Positions 27,325-37,079 of a DNA stretch of 62,802 nucleotides are shown here, one piece after another (the stretch's first letter is position 1; each line of letters starts with the position of its first letter). The stretch lies in NCBI RefSeq assembly GCF_000518885.1, contig NZ_JAEL01000019.1, positions 1 through 62,802 on the forward strand, in the 5' to 3' direction. Position numbers and translations under genes: made by a program. A model generated the notes under the pieces. That model was not told the origin of the DNA. It did not search any database and saw only the letters and a program-made list of their open reading frames with translations. This DNA comes from Bacillus sp. J33. Its GTDB lineage: Bacteria; Bacillota; Bacilli; Bacillales; Cytobacillaceae.

Positions 27325-29397
27325 TTGATTAATCTGCCAATTGAAGATCCAGTTATTATATTTGCGTTAGCAATGGTTATTTTCTTTTTAACACCATTAC
27401 TAATGAAAAAATTAAGGATACCGGGTATTATCGGTCCAATACTGGCAGGCGTTATTATTGGGCCGCATGGATTTCATCTTTTAGAAAGGGATCAAACAAT
27501 TGTATTATTAGGTACTATAGGATTGCTGTTTATCATTTTTATTGCAGGTTTAGAGTTAGATATTGATGGCTTTAAAAAGTACCGTAAAAGAAGTATTCTA
27601 TTTGGCTCACTATCCTTTAGTATCCCGCTTGTTTTGGGAACAGTGGTCGGTATTATATTTGATTACAGTTTAACAGCCTCCATTCTCTTAGGTTCAATTC
27701 TTGGCTCTCACACTTTGCTGGCTTACCCGATTGCAAGCAGATTGGGGATTTCTAAGAATAAAGCAGTTACAACTGCAGTGGGAGGCACCCTTCTAACAGA
27801 TACTTTCGCCTTATTAGTATTAGCAGTAATCACAGGCGCTGCAGAAGGTCAATTGTCTTTACAATTTTGGATAAAGATGATTGTATCATTGATTGTTTTT
27901 GTTTTATTAATACTTTGGGGAACTCCAAGGTTATCAAGGTGGTTTTTTAGAAATGCAGAAAATGAAGGTGTAGCGAATTTTACCTATGTAATGGTTATCC
28001 TTTTCGTGTCAGGTTTCTTAGCAATCGTTGCTGGTATGCAGCCAATAATCGGGGCATTTTTAGCAGGTTTGGCGTTAAATCGTTTTGTGCTTGATCATGG
28101 AACATTAATGAATCGGATACGCTTTTTGGGAAATGCATTATTTATACCTTTCTTTTTGTTATCTGTAGGTATGTTAATGGATTTGAGTGTGTTATTTAAT
28201 AATCCAAAAGCATGGATTATTACAGGGGTCATTCTTCTTTCAGTATTTATAGGTAAAGCATCTGCCCCGGTAATTATTAGCAAGGTTTATAAATACTCAA
28301 AGACAGAACGCAATGTAATGGTTGGTTTAACCATACCACAAGCAGCAGCAACACTTGCTTCCACATTGGTCGGCTTTGAAGTTGGTCTATTGGACCAATC
28401 TACTGTTAATGCAGTAATTATCATGATTTTATTAACTTGTATTGCCGGACCGTATTTTGTTGAGAAATACGGCAGAAAATTAGCGCTAAAAGAGGAACAA
28501 CAACCTAGTGAGAGAAAACAGGGACCTGAGCGTATCCTTATTCCTTTAGCTAATCCGCATACAATGGAATCTATACTAGACCTTGCAAACTTGATTAAAC
28601 ATTCTAATACGGACGATCAGCCTTTATATCCTTTAACAGTGGTTCAAAAAGATATAAAAACAGTACAGGATGAGGTAGCAAATGCAGAAAAGATGCTGGG
28701 GCATGCTGTTATGTATGCTTCCAGTGCAGAGATTGCTGTACGGCCAATAACAAGGGTAGACCGGAATGTCTCTAATGGGATAATAAGGGCTATCGCAGAA
28801 GAAAGGATTAACACAGTTGTAATCGGGTGGAATGCTGAAAGGAAATCTAATAAATTATTTGGAAGCATTATAGATCGTTTTGTTGATCAAACAAATCAAA
28901 CTGTACTAGTAACAAAGTTAGGTCACCCATTACAAACAACAAGACGTATTATCTTAATCATTCCATACGGTGCAGATCATAAGCCAGGGTTTATTGAAGC
29001 ATTAGAACGAATAAAAATGCTGACAGGTCGATTAAGTGCTTCATTACTAGTTTTAGTTATTAATGATTCCATAGAGACTTATGAAAAATATATACAGACA
29101 ATTAAGCCCGATCCTCCAACTGAGATAAGACAATTAAAAAGTTGGCCATCCTTACAAAAGAATTACGTATCTATGTTAAAAGAGGACGATATTGTAGTCA
29201 TTTTAAGTGCAAGAAAGGGTACAATTGCTTGGCATCCCGAACTTGAGGAATTACCAAAAAAGCTGGCAAAAGTTAAGCCGGAAAGTTTTATCGTTTATTA
29301 TCCAGCAGAAGAAGAGGAGGTTGATATTAGAGGATCTAGGGGTATAGAAGTACCAAAGGAGGTCCTGCGCAAAAAAGATTATGAAGGGTATGACTAA
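27325..29397 (+). CDS. CPA2-type cation/proton antiporter with tandem Usp-like domains
   Basis: A 690-residue membrane protein. Residues about 8-385 are a Na_H_Exchanger domain with about 12 helices (IPGIIGPILAGVIIGPHG near 32; GLELDIDGF near 76). Residues about 400-525 and 535-670 look like two universal-stress-protein folds facing the cytoplasm, which may sense nucleotides. It resembles the KefB/YjbQ/NapA group; the transported ion (K+ or Na+) cannot be told. The start is TTG at 27325 with AGGGGGG closely upstream. Single gene with its own terminator. Confidence 0.87.
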   Translation: MINLPIEDPVIIFALAMVIFFLTPLLMKKLRIPGIIGPILAGVIIGPHGFHLLERDQTIVLLGTIGLLFIIFIAGLELDIDGFKKYRKRSILFGSLSFSIPLVLGTVVGIIFDYSLTASILLGSILGSHTLLAYPIASRLGISKNKAVTTAVGGTLLTDTFALLVLAVITGAAEGQLSLQFWIKMIVSLIVFVLLILWGTPRLSRWFFRNAENEGVANFTYVMVILFVSGFLAIVAGMQPIIGAFLAGLALNRFVLDHGTLMNRIRFLGNALFIPFFLLSVGMLMDLSVLFNNPKAWIITGVILLSVFIGKASAPVIISKVYKYSKTERNVMVGLTIPQAAATLASTLVGFEVGLLDQSTVNAVIIMILLTCIAGPYFVEKYGRKLALKEEQQPSERKQGPERILIPLANPHTMESILDLANLIKHSNTDDQPLYPLTVVQKDIKTVQDEVANAEKMLGHAVMYASSAEIAVRPITRVDRNVSNGIIRAIAEERINTVVIGWNAERKSNKLFGSIIDRFVDQTNQTVLVTKLGHPLQTTRRIILIIPYGADHKPGFIEALERIKMLTGRLSASLLVLVINDSIETYEKYIQTIKPDPPTEIRQLKSWPSLQKNYVSMLKEDDIVVILSARKGTIAWHPELEELPKKLAKVKPESFIVYYPAEEEEVDIRGSRGIEVPKEVLRKKDYEGYD

Positions 29398-29414
29398 TTG
29401 AATGATCATAAACA

Positions 29415-29445
29415 GGCGTACTCATATTCGATGAGTACGCCTTTT
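29415..29445 (+). terminator. Terminator of the antiporter gene
   Basis: Perfect 11-bp stem GGCGTACTCAT/ATGAGTACGCC with 5-base loop, followed by TTTT. Confidence 0.9.
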
Positions 29446-29546
29446 AATTGACGAATGGGTTATGAGTATGCAATTAATTATTATTCAGAAATCCCACTCA
29501 TTTTGAACGCTGGATAGTTAAAAAAATCATCCTTTCTGCTCCTTAA

Positions 29547-31172
29547 TTAATGTTCCATCATTTCATGGACAATTTCATGGCCATCCATTTCTGATGGGTA
29601 GTAAGTTGGCCAGTTGGTAACTTCATCTAATAAAGCTTCACGGTCGTCTCCCCAATATAGGTGGTAGTGACTAGCCTTAGTCGGATAGATACTATGATCA
29701 CTAAACTGAATATATCGAGGAAGTCCTTCAGCTTCTTCTTTTAGTTTAAATACGTATCTTACCCCTCTATTTCCCGCATCATATGTTAGGATTTCGTACC
29801 CATCGTAGATATACTCCCCAGAATATTCTTCTCCATTTTTAAAGAACGTTACAGTGCCCTCTTCTATCACAATACGTCCAACATCTGTTTGGTACCCTGC
29901 TTTATAATATTCCTTATATTCTTCAGCTGTCATGTCACCTTCATGTTCTGCTTTATGAGCAAATACTTCGTCAAGTGTACCATCTTGAAGATATGGGTAT
30001 ACAGACTGCCAGTCTCCTTCCCAATCGGAAAGAGATCGATCCTTCACTTGACTGTCTTCAAAATACCCTTCATAAATTTTTTCTGTTTCTTCATCATTTG
30101 CATGACTATGGCCATGATCATGTTCATCCTGTTCTTTTATTTCAGAGGATCCCTTTGATGAGGGTTTAGATAAAGCTTTTGTTAGTTCCTCTAAGTTGTG
30201 CTGCATGAGTGTAAAGTAGTCCTCATTATTCTTTATATCTTCTTCTGTTAAAACCGATAAATTGTGTATACGCAAAGCCTCTGCATCGATTTCCCTTCTA
30301 ACTAAGTCCGCCACTTTAGGAGTTACATTCTGTTCAAAAAATACATATTTCAAACCATTCTTTTCAGCAGTCCCAATGATCTTTTGCACCTCTTTTTGTG
30401 AAGGCTCGTTAGCAGGGCTCAAGCCAGACACTGAGATTTGTTTGATCCCATAGTTTTTCTCCCAATAACCATAAGCAGCATGAGATACAATGATTTTATT
30501 TTCAGGCAGGCTTTCTAGCTGTGCATGGAACTCTTGGTCTAAGTTTTCTAGCTCTCCTTTCAGCTTTTCAAAGTTTTGGTTAAACACTTCTTCTTTCTCA
30601 GGCTTTAATTCAACTAATAGATCTTTTATATGCTCCGCCAACTGAATAGAACGAATAGGGTCCAGCCAAACGTGCGGATCTTGATCCCCATGATTATGTT
30701 CAGTATGTTCCTCCTCGTGACTGCCTTCTTCATGAGTGTGTTCACTCTCATGTCCTTCCTCACCTGCATGGTTATGAACATGCTCTTCCAAGTCAATTCC
30801 TTTTGATGCTTCTAGTATCTTGACTTCTTCGGATTGAATAGATTCGGAGATTTGTTTTGCATATGATTCTAAACCTGCTCCATTATAAATAAAAGCATCG
30901 GATTTTGCGATTTCTAGCATTTCTTTAGTGGTTGGTTCATAATTATGCGAGTCTGCTCCCGGTGGCAGAATAGATTCCACAGAAGCTTGATCGCCTGCAA
31001 TTTGTTCAGCAAAAAACTGAAGAGGATAAACCGTTGTAAAAATCTTTAACTTTTCGTTAGATCCTTGTGGTTCTTTTTCACTTTCACTGCTGTTTGTTGC
31101 TTCTCCTCCACATGCAGCTAACGTAAAAATGACAGTAAATAAACTAAGTACGCCTACCAATTTTTTAATCAA
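29547..31172 (-). CDS. adcA: Zinc-binding lipoprotein AdcA with C-terminal ZinT domain
   Basis: Substrate-binding lipoprotein of a zinc ABC importer. Lipobox LAAC in the first 25 residues; a ZnuA-type domain follows with a His/Glu-rich zinc loop (EHTHEEGSHEEEH and neighbours, about residues 130-165), then PHVWLDP. Residues about 365-541 are a ZinT/YodA domain (YEGYFEDSQVKDRSLSDWEG, ending HEIVHEMMEH). The start is set at TTG 31172: the purine-rich AGGGGGAGTGA is well spaced for it, but only one base from the GTG at 31178. Zur boxes upstream show zinc control. No permease or ATPase gene is adjacent. Confidence 0.92.
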   Translation of the reverse strand: MIKKLVGVLSLFTVIFTLAACGGEATNSSESEKEPQGSNEKLKIFTTVYPLQFFAEQIAGDQASVESILPPGADSHNYEPTTKEMLEIAKSDAFIYNGAGLESYAKQISESIQSEEVKILEASKGIDLEEHVHNHAGEEGHESEHTHEEGSHEEEHTEHNHGDQDPHVWLDPIRSIQLAEHIKDLLVELKPEKEEVFNQNFEKLKGELENLDQEFHAQLESLPENKIIVSHAAYGYWEKNYGIKQISVSGLSPANEPSQKEVQKIIGTAEKNGLKYVFFEQNVTPKVADLVRREIDAEALRIHNLSVLTEEDIKNNEDYFTLMQHNLEELTKALSKPSSKGSSEIKEQDEHDHGHSHANDEETEKIYEGYFEDSQVKDRSLSDWEGDWQSVYPYLQDGTLDEVFAHKAEHEGDMTAEEYKEYYKAGYQTDVGRIVIEEGTVTFFKNGEEYSGEYIYDGYEILTYDAGNRGVRYVFKLKEEAEGLPRYIQFSDHSIYPTKASHYHLYWGDDREALLDEVTNWPTYYPSEMDGHEIVHEMMEH

Positions 31173-31203
31173 TTTCACTCCCCCTTTTATTCGGTATCTA
31201 TTT

Positions 31204-31246
31204 TATCGTAATGATTACGATTTGTAAATTGAAATGATTACGATTT
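31204..31246. promoter_or_regulatory. Zur boxes upstream of adcA
   Basis: A perfect inverted repeat TCGTAATGATTACGA (31206-31220) flanked by AT bases matches the Bacillus Zur consensus. A second copy with a good right half (AATGATTACGATTT, 31233-31246) lies 26 bases further up. Expected effect: repression when zinc is plentiful. Confidence 0.85.
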
Positions 31247-31416
31247 GTTGAAATCCTATAAATCTATCCGGTTCAGTTAACCAACTTAGTGACTCTGAGG
31301 ACATGTCCCCAAATTTCAAGTTTCGAAACAAAAAATAATCGGGAAGAGTATTATGGTATGTTTAAAATATCAACAACCATTTTGGTATTCCAGAATCTGG
31401 ACCTAAAATGAAAAAT

Positions 31417-31446
31417 GAGCGCTTATCCTTGTTTCTAATAGCGCCC
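31417..31446 (-). terminator. Terminator of the Nudix gene
   Basis: AGCGCTTAT/ATAGCGCC stem (one bulge), followed on the minus strand by ATTTTTCATTTT. Confidence 0.65.
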
Positions 31447-31527
31447 ATTAATAGAATAACTGTAATATTGCCTCATTCTTAAAATCACTTAATCCGCCTT
31501 CATCGCATTGCTTCAATTAGCATTTCA

Positions 31528-31968
31528 CTATCGAATAAATGCCAATTCTCTATTTGCAAGAGCATCCTTTAACCATCGAGGATGCATTTTCAATAAGTCT
31601 TGCGGTAGGTTGCCTGGACCAAAAAATTTTATTTCAAGTGACTCATCAGAATTACATCTAAGTTCTCCACCTATAATTTCAGCAAGAAAACAAATTGTTA
31701 TAAAATGTACTCCTTTACCATTTGGATAAACAAACACCTGTGAATGAGGTTCAGAGTACACGCCAATAAGCTTTGTAATTCTTATATCTAAATTGGTTTC
31801 CTCTTTTACTTCTCTGATTGCTGCTTCAGAAACTGTTTCTCCAATTTCTATATGTCCTGAAGGAATCCCCCATAGTTCTACATCAGCTCTTTTCTGCAGC
31901 AAAACTTGTTTTTCCCTATTCAAAATAATAACTGCCACGCCTGCTTTTAATTCATCAATTCTTTTCAT
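31528..31968 (-). CDS. Nudix hydrolase
   Basis: A 146-residue hydrolase of nucleoside diphosphates linked to another group. The Nudix box GHIEIGETVSEAAIREVKEE lies at about 38-57; the position after EE-T is Asn instead of Gly, a small deviation. AAGGGAGG ahead of the ATG supports the start. It lies directly below a structured leader with a terminator that looks like a ykkC-family riboswitch (31993-32145), so expression is probably set by a small ligand. The substrate is unknown; the leader suggests a nucleotide. Confidence 0.88.
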   Translation of the reverse strand: MKRIDELKAGVAVIILNREKQVLLQKRADVELWGIPSGHIEIGETVSEAAIREVKEETNLDIRITKLIGVYSEPHSQVFVYPNGKGVHFITICFLAEIIGGELRCNSDESLEIKFFGPGNLPQDLLKMHPRWLKDALANRELAFIR

Positions 31969-31992
31969 TTAATAAACCTCCCTTAAAATAAT

Positions 31993-32145
31993 AAAAAAGG
32001 TCCATGGGGAATAGGATTTCAACGCATAGCAAATACGCTGAACCTTTCCCCTCGGACCTTTTATGTCAATAGGTGCCTTTTACGTTATGGTAAAAGATGT
32101 AGCCCTCGGTCACGGACCTGTTTAGATAGCGGAACCCTAGCTACA
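31993..32145 (-). ncRNA. Candidate ykkC-family riboswitch (NDP subtype?) with terminator
   Basis: The leader of the Nudix gene opens with CTAGGGTTCCG (32140-32130), the typical 5' mark of the ykkC family (guanidine-I, ppGpp, PRPP and nucleoside-diphosphate riboswitches). GGTCCGTGACCGAGGG (32118-32103), a small stem CTTTTAC/GTAAAAG and a 3' part ATAAAAGGTCCGAGGGG follow. That 3' part also pairs with CCCCATGGACCTTTT just before the gene, forming a terminator with six T (32063-31993). From established knowledge, the nucleoside-diphosphate variant (ykkC subtype 2c) commonly precedes Nudix genes. Family membership is likely; the ligand is inference. Confidence 0.72.
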
Positions 32146-32439
32146 ATTTTCCAGTTCACATTTATTTTACAACTATTACTCAGAAGTTGAAAGATGCTCT
32201 TTAACTCTTCTGCACCTTTACTTTAAGTACAATCCTTCACAATCTCTAATTGTAAATTAAACAGCTGTATTGTTACTTAACATTACCAGCTTTTAGGTTG
32301 AACATAAACCAAACCCTACAGAGTGATTACTAAGAATAATGGTAACTCTCTATAAGAAAGCCCTCAACTTGCTACCCTCAGTAAAAAAATTTAACTTTTT
32401 TAGGCAATAAATAAAGTATAAGTTTGCCAAAAATAAAAT
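32146..32439. other. Spacer upstream of the Nudix leader
   Basis: About 290 bases without a gene. A weak promoter for the Nudix transcript may be TTCAAC (32191-32186) with TAAAAT (32169-32164), spacing 16. Nothing else was recognised. Confidence 0.35.
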
Positions 32440-32475
32440 AAAGCATAAGCCTGCCAATTGGCAATCTTATGCTTT
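32440..32475 (-). terminator. Second hairpin downstream of tmRNA
   Basis: AAAGCATAAG/CTTATGCTTT outer stem with an inner GCCAATTGGC; followed on the minus strand by TTTATTTTATTTTT. Confidence 0.75.
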
Positions 32476-32495
32476 AGGTCACAAAAAATAAAAAA

Positions 32496-32517
32496 CCACC
32501 AAATATGTATTTGGTGG
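32496..32517 (-). terminator. Terminator of tmRNA
   Basis: Perfect 9-bp stem CCACCAAAT/ATTTGGTGG overlapping the encoded CCA end, followed on the minus strand by a T-run. Confidence 0.85.
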
Positions 32518-32871
32518 AGACGGTGGGAGTCGAACCCACGTCCAGAAATATCGGCACTTAAGCTTCTACGAGTGTAGTCGATATATTCGCGTTTCGCTGG
32601 TCCTTATGCCTATCGACGGGCGTCCGGCCAGCTAGCCTGGTTATTCTCTTCCTTCATCCTCAGGCGGCGGAATCCGGCGTAGCCCACTAAAAGTGAGTCC
32701 GCTACCCTACCACATGGGCGATGGAGGGGCGAACCGCTAAAGGCCTATTAGGCAGCTAAAGCGAAGTTGTTTTGTTGTTTGCCAGTTATTGGCTTTGACG
32801 TTTTAACGAGGCCGATCCCCTCGACTCGCAACCTAAGCTCGAACTATCCCTGTCGAATCCGTAGCGTCCCC
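32512..32871 (-). ncRNA. ssrA: Transfer-messenger RNA (tmRNA)
   Basis: About 360 bases. The 5' end GGGGACGCTACGGATTCGAC pairs with the 3' end GTCTCC-ACCA, giving the tRNA-like half. The T arm GGGTTCGACTCCC is near the 3' end. The tag frame (32783-32748) encodes GKQQNNFALAA followed by TAA; the usual first Ala comes from the charged tmRNA. The ending ALAA is the ClpXP/ClpAP degron. It frees stalled ribosomes together with SmpB, whose gene lies just upstream. Confidence 0.97.
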
Positions 32872-32972
32872 ATTATAATAGGTCTGCGCCGAATCTCATT
32901 CTGCCACGCTGACGTCCGGAAAAGCTCGAAATAGATGAGCTAAAGATTGTGTCACTCACTGTGACAACTACT

Positions 32973-33000
32973 ATTATAACACACTGAGCTAATTTTTCAA
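32973..33000 (-). promoter_or_regulatory. Sigma-A promoter of ssrA
   Basis: TTGAAA (33000-32995) and TATAAT (32978-32973) with 16 bases between. It predicts a 5' extension of about 95 bases that RNase P would remove. Near its start it can fold as TTGTCAC/GTGACACAA. Confidence 0.75.
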
Positions 33001-33016
33001 TTGTAAGGTTCTGGAT

Positions 33017-33484
33017 TTACATTTTCTGCCTTTCACGGAAAGCACGCTCGACTTCACGCTTGGCTTCTTTCTTCTTCAGATCCTCACGCTTGTCGTATTT
33101 CTTTTTACCCCTTGCTAAGCCGATTAAAACTTTTGCATAGCCATTTTTGAGGTACATTTTTAAAGGTACGATTGAGTAGCCGACTTCCTTCGAATCGCCA
33201 ATTAGCTTGTTGATTTCTTTCCTGTGAAGAAGCAGCTTTCTTGTCCTTAGCGGATCATGGTTATAGCGGTTTCCCTGCTCATATGGGCTGACATGCATGC
33301 CGAAAAGATAGATTTCGTTGTTTTGAATTCTTGCATATGAGTCTTTCAGATTAACCTTGCCTGCACGAATCGATTTAATTTCCGTACCTTGCAGAACGAT
33401 TCCCGCTTCATATGTTTCTTCAATTGCATAATCATGATAGGCTTTTTTATTTTGCGCAACCATTTTGCCAGTTCCTTTTGGCAT
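33017..33484 (-). CDS. smpB: SsrA-binding protein SmpB
   Basis: A 155-residue RNA-binding protein that carries alanyl-tmRNA to stalled ribosomes. It shows the family pattern: N-terminal [20 protein letters not shown], central [36 protein letters not shown] and a basic C-terminal helix ([13 protein letters not shown]). AAAGGGGGATT ahead of the ATG supports the start. It lies between rnr and ssrA, the usual Bacillus order. Confidence 0.97.
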   Translation of the reverse strand: MPKGTGKMVAQNKKAYHDYAIEETYEAGIVLQGTEIKSIRAGKVNLKDSYARIQNNEIYLFGMHVSPYEQGNRYNHDPLRTRKLLLHRKEINKLIGDSKEVGYSIVPLKMYLKNGYAKVLIGLARGKKKYDKREDLKKKEAKREVERAFRERQKM

Positions 33485-33607
33485 GATGAATCCCCCTTTG
33501 CTCCTCTTTCCTGTATTTTAAAGCAGGAAAAATGCAGCATCCGTTCTTTAGCGGTCCCTCAATTATAACAAATTCCATAGATTCTCTCAACGAGAAGCCC
33601 TGTCTGG

Positions 33608-33650
33608 AAGGGAAAGAGAGAGCCTATAAGGCCCTCCCTCTTTCCGCTAC
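33608..33650 (-). other. Strong hairpin between rnr and smpB
   Basis: GGAAAGAGGGAG/CTCTCTTTCC stem on the minus strand directly after the rnr stop codon, without a T-run. It could be an mRNA-stabilising or processing structure, or a weak terminator. Confidence 0.5.
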
Positions 33651-35971
33651 CGCTTCTTTTTCTTCCGCTTTGCTTTTGGCGCATTTTCGTAATGCTTTTT
33701 CTCTTTTTTCTTTCTGGACCCGCCTGAACCATTTCCTCTTCCTTGGTCAGATTTGCCTTTGCGCGGCTTTTTCTCAGTGCTTCCCGTTTTGAAAACTTTT
33801 GGTGCCTCTCGAGGCTCCCGCCTGCGTGTTCCTTTCATGCCTACAATTTCAAAGTCAATTGAGCGTTCGTCTTTATTAACATTGACAACACGGACCGTAA
33901 TCTCGTCTCCGATCCGGAACACATTGCCTGTACGCTCGCCAATCATCGCCATCTGGCGCTCGTCATAGCGGTAATAATCATCTGTCATGTAGCTGACATG
34001 AATCAGGCCTTCAATCGTGTTAGGAAGCTCAACGAACATGCCAAAGTTCGTTACAGAGCTAATAATCCCATCGTACTCCTGGCCAATTTTATCAGCCATA
34101 TATTCAGCTTTCTTCAGCTCATCTGTTTCGCGTTCCGCTTCTACCGCCCGGCGTTCCATATTGGAGGAATGCTCAGCTATATCCGGCAGCTGCGCGTTCC
34201 ATTTTTCCCTTGTCGCCTGATCCAGCCTGCCTTCAATTAAATAGGTGCGGATTAAGCGATGGACTATTAAATCCGGGTAACGGCGAATCGGCGATGTGAA
34301 GTGTGTGTAAAACTCTGTTGATAACCCGAAATGCCCAAGGCTTTCTTCATAATACTTCGCCTGCTGCATGGAGCGAAGCATTACTGTCGACACAACCATT
34401 TCTTCCGGCTTTCCCTGAACCTCTTCAATAATTTCCTGGAGGGCGCGCGGGTGCACAGAATTGGCTGTCCCTTTTACGATATAGCCGAAGTTGGTGATAA
34501 ACTCGAAAAACCGTCTTAGCTTATCTTCCTTCGGGTCTTCATGGATACGGTAAATGAATGGCACGTCCATCCAGTGGAAATGCTCTGCCACCGTTTCATT
34601 TGCAGCAAGCATGAACTCTTCAATCAGACGTTCTGCAATTGAACGTTCACGGATTGCCACATCGGTGGGATTGCCTTCTTCATCCACAATGACTTTCGCT
34701 TCCTTAAAGTCAAAGTCAATCGCTCCGCGCTGCATTCTCTTTTTACGCAAAATAAGAGAAAGCTCCTTCATCAGCTCAAACATTGGTACAAGTGATTCGT
34801 ACCTGTTGATAAGTTCTTCGTCCTGATCCTCCAAAATCTTATTCACATCTGAATAAGTCATCCGTTCAGTTGTTTTAATCACACTCTGGAAAATCTCGTG
34901 ATTTACAACTTCCCCATCCGGTGTGATTTCCATCTCACAAGAAAGAGTAAGACGGTCCACTTTTGGGTTCAGGGAGCAAATGCCGTTTGAAAGGCGGTGA
35001 GGAATCATTGGAATAACCCGGTCTACTAAATACACACTGGTTGCCCGTTCCTCTGCTTCCCGATCAATTGGCGAGTCCTCACGAACATAATAAGTAACAT
35101 CGGCAATATGGACCCCCAGCTTGTAATTGCCATTATCAAGCTTTTTCACCATTACCGCATCGTCAAGGTCTTTTGCATCGGCACCATCAATCGTGACGAT
35201 GACTTCATTTCTTAGGTCACGGCGGTTTTCCAGTTCGCTTGGATCGATTGTATCCGGCGTTTCCGCTGCCTGCTTAAGAACCTCTTCCGGAAACTCGAGC
35301 GGCAGGCCATGCTTGTGAATAACGGACAGAATATCCACACCCGGGTCATTTTTATGCCCAAGGATGTCGATCACTTCTCCTTCTGCACTCTTCCTGCCCT
35401 CTGGATAAGTGGTTAATTTTACAACAACCTTGTGCCCTTCCACAGCACCTTTTGATGCCGCCTTGGGGATAAAAATATCGCTGGCAAACTTTTTATCATC
35501 CGGAATGACAAAACCAAAATGCTTGCTTTCCGTATATGTTCCTACAACTTGCGTTACCCCGCGCTTAAGGATGCGGACAATCGTCCCTTCCCGCCTCTGT
35601 CCTGAACTCTCCGTTGTCACACGGGCAAGGACTGTGTCGCCGTTTAAGGCATTATTCGTTTCATTCGGCGGGATAAAGATATCATCCATCCCAGGCTCTT
35701 CCGGTATAACAAAGGCAAATCCCTTGGCATGCCCGGAAAGCTTTCCGCGGATGAGGTTCATTTTTTCCGGCAAACCATAGCGGTTGCTTCTCGTTCTGAC
35801 GACAAGCCCTTTTTCCTCCATCACAACAAGCGCCTTGACGAAATCTTTAAAGCCGGTGGAATCCTCAATTCCAAATGCAGCTTCAAGCTCCTGCACAGTC
35901 AAAGGCTTGTAGGCTTCATCCTTCATATAATGAAGCAGCTTGTCGATCAGCTCTTGAATATTATTTTCCAT
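33647..35971 (-). CDS. rnr: Ribonuclease R
   Basis: A 774-residue 3'-5' exoribonuclease that can unwind structured RNA and works with tmRNA/SmpB in mRNA and rRNA decay. Domains in order: N-terminal helix-turn-helix (1-65), two cold-shock domains (about 70-230), RNB catalytic domain (about 245-575, with DAKDLDDAV holding catalytic aspartates and [12 protein letters not shown]), S1 domain (about 630-715) and a Lys/Arg-rich tail. AAGGAGGG ahead of the ATG supports the start. Located between est and smpB. Confidence 0.96.
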   Translation of the reverse strand: MENNIQELIDKLLHYMKDEAYKPLTVQELEAAFGIEDSTGFKDFVKALVVMEEKGLVVRTRSNRYGLPEKMNLIRGKLSGHAKGFAFVIPEEPGMDDIFIPPNETNNALNGDTVLARVTTESSGQRREGTIVRILKRGVTQVVGTYTESKHFGFVIPDDKKFASDIFIPKAASKGAVEGHKVVVKLTTYPEGRKSAEGEVIDILGHKNDPGVDILSVIHKHGLPLEFPEEVLKQAAETPDTIDPSELENRRDLRNEVIVTIDGADAKDLDDAVMVKKLDNGNYKLGVHIADVTYYVREDSPIDREAEERATSVYLVDRVIPMIPHRLSNGICSLNPKVDRLTLSCEMEITPDGEVVNHEIFQSVIKTTERMTYSDVNKILEDQDEELINRYESLVPMFELMKELSLILRKKRMQRGAIDFDFKEAKVIVDEEGNPTDVAIRERSIAERLIEEFMLAANETVAEHFHWMDVPFIYRIHEDPKEDKLRRFFEFITNFGYIVKGTANSVHPRALQEIIEEVQGKPEEMVVSTVMLRSMQQAKYYEESLGHFGLSTEFYTHFTSPIRRYPDLIVHRLIRTYLIEGRLDQATREKWNAQLPDIAEHSSNMERRAVEAERETDELKKAEYMADKIGQEYDGIISSVTNFGMFVELPNTIEGLIHVSYMTDDYYRYDERQMAMIGERTGNVFRIGDEITVRVVNVNKDERSIDFEIVGMKGTRRREPREAPKVFKTGSTEKKPRKGKSDQGRGNGSGGSRKKKEKKHYENAPKAKRKKKKR

Positions 35972-36160
35972 TTCATCATCCCTCCTTAAGGGGAATTTTT
36001 TAAAGATACCTATACATTTTTAAACTCTGATTACTGTCTAGTTCCACAGGGAATGCTTCAGCAGCATTAAACATCGAACGACTAAAAGCGGCAGCTTTAT
36101 GGAGGAGGTGCAACGGCTTGAGGTGATAAGCCGCAAAGCAGGCACCTTCCACTTTCCTTT

Positions 36161-36907
36161 TTATTCTTCCCAATCAAGCTTTTCCAAAAACTCATAAACA
36201 TCTTCGTGCAGCTGATCACGCTCTTTATCAAGAGTAATCACATGCCCGGACTCTTCATACCACTTCAGCTGCTTTAAATCATTTTCCACTTCATTAAAGA
36301 TAATATTGGCGCTGTCAGTGTTGATCATATGGTCATGGCGTGCCTGAACGACAAAGGTTGGCGAGTAAATCATATCCACATGATTGCGTACATCGGCTAT
36401 AAGCTCCTGTAGGGCTTTCAGCGTTTTCATCGGTGTTTTTTGGAATTCTTCCATTTCCTGCTCAATCTGCTCTTCGGATTTCCCTTCCAGTTTCTTATAT
36501 TCTCTTGCATAGCTCAGAATCCCTTTATACATGACTTCTTCACTTTTTATGTACATTGGTGCACACATCGGAACAATACCCTTTACAGGTACAGTGTAAC
36601 CCAATTTAAGGGAAAATACGCCGCCCAGGGAAAGACCGGCAACAGCAATCTCCTTATGCCCCCTGCTTTTTAAAAACTCGTACCCCTCCATAACATCCTT
36701 CCACCAGTCTTCAGGGCCTGTATGGACAAGCTCTTCCGGCGGGACTCCATGGCCTTTATATTGCGGTGCATGGCAGGTATAGCCCTTTGTTTCAAGGAAC
36801 CTTGCCATCATCCTTACATCGGCCGTATTTCCGGTAAAGCCATGCAGCAGCAGAACGGCTCTTTTTCCATCTCCAAATGTAAACGGCTTTGGTGCTACAA
36901 CTCTCAT
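36161..36907 (-). CDS. est: Carboxylesterase (Est/YvaK type)
   Basis: A 248-residue alpha/beta hydrolase for short-chain esters or monoacylglycerols. Catalytic triad candidates: Ser in GLSLGG, Asp in ARHDHMI, His in ESGHVI. The oxyanion motif LLLHGFTG follows the start. The start is at 36907 ([12 protein letters not shown]), with AAAGGAG 8 bases upstream; the longer frame to 36934 lacks support. It lies between secG and rnr as in B. subtilis. A perfect 16-base palindrome stands upstream. Confidence 0.93.
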   Translation of the reverse strand: MRVVAPKPFTFGDGKRAVLLLHGFTGNTADVRMMARFLETKGYTCHAPQYKGHGVPPEELVHTGPEDWWKDVMEGYEFLKSRGHKEIAVAGLSLGGVFSLKLGYTVPVKGIVPMCAPMYIKSEEVMYKGILSYAREYKKLEGKSEEQIEQEMEEFQKTPMKTLKALQELIADVRNHVDMIYSPTFVVQARHDHMINTDSANIIFNEVENDLKQLKWYEESGHVITLDKERDQLHEDVYEFLEKLDWEE

Positions 36908-36950
36908 ATTTAAAACTCCTTTTACTTTTATCATTCCTATAATTTTTCTT

Positions 36951-36966
36951 AATCAAACGTTTGATT
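36951..36966. promoter_or_regulatory. 16-base palindrome upstream of est
   Basis: AATCAAACGTTTGATT is a perfect palindrome about 44 bases before the est start and just after the secG terminator. It is a candidate operator (TetR-like size). The cognate regulator is unknown. Confidence 0.45.
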
Positions 36967-37039
36967 GAATCTGCATTTCTTATTTTTAGCAAACATAGGG
37001 GCAACATGCCAATAAAAAGCTTTCTCCTAAAAACAAAAT

Positions 37040-37067
37040 AAAAGCCTGACCTTATGAGAGGCCAGGC
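37040..37067 (-). terminator. Terminator of secG
   Basis: GCCTGACC/GGCCAGGC stem (one G-T), followed on the minus strand by TTTTATTTTG. Confidence 0.8.
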
Positions 37068-37079
37068 GGTAAGTTCAAT

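Noticed and set aside
32872..32877. TATAAT directly before the tmRNA 5' end as its promoter
   Set aside because: Transcription would then start inside the mature RNA and destroy the acceptor stem; the promoter at 32973-33000 fits better.
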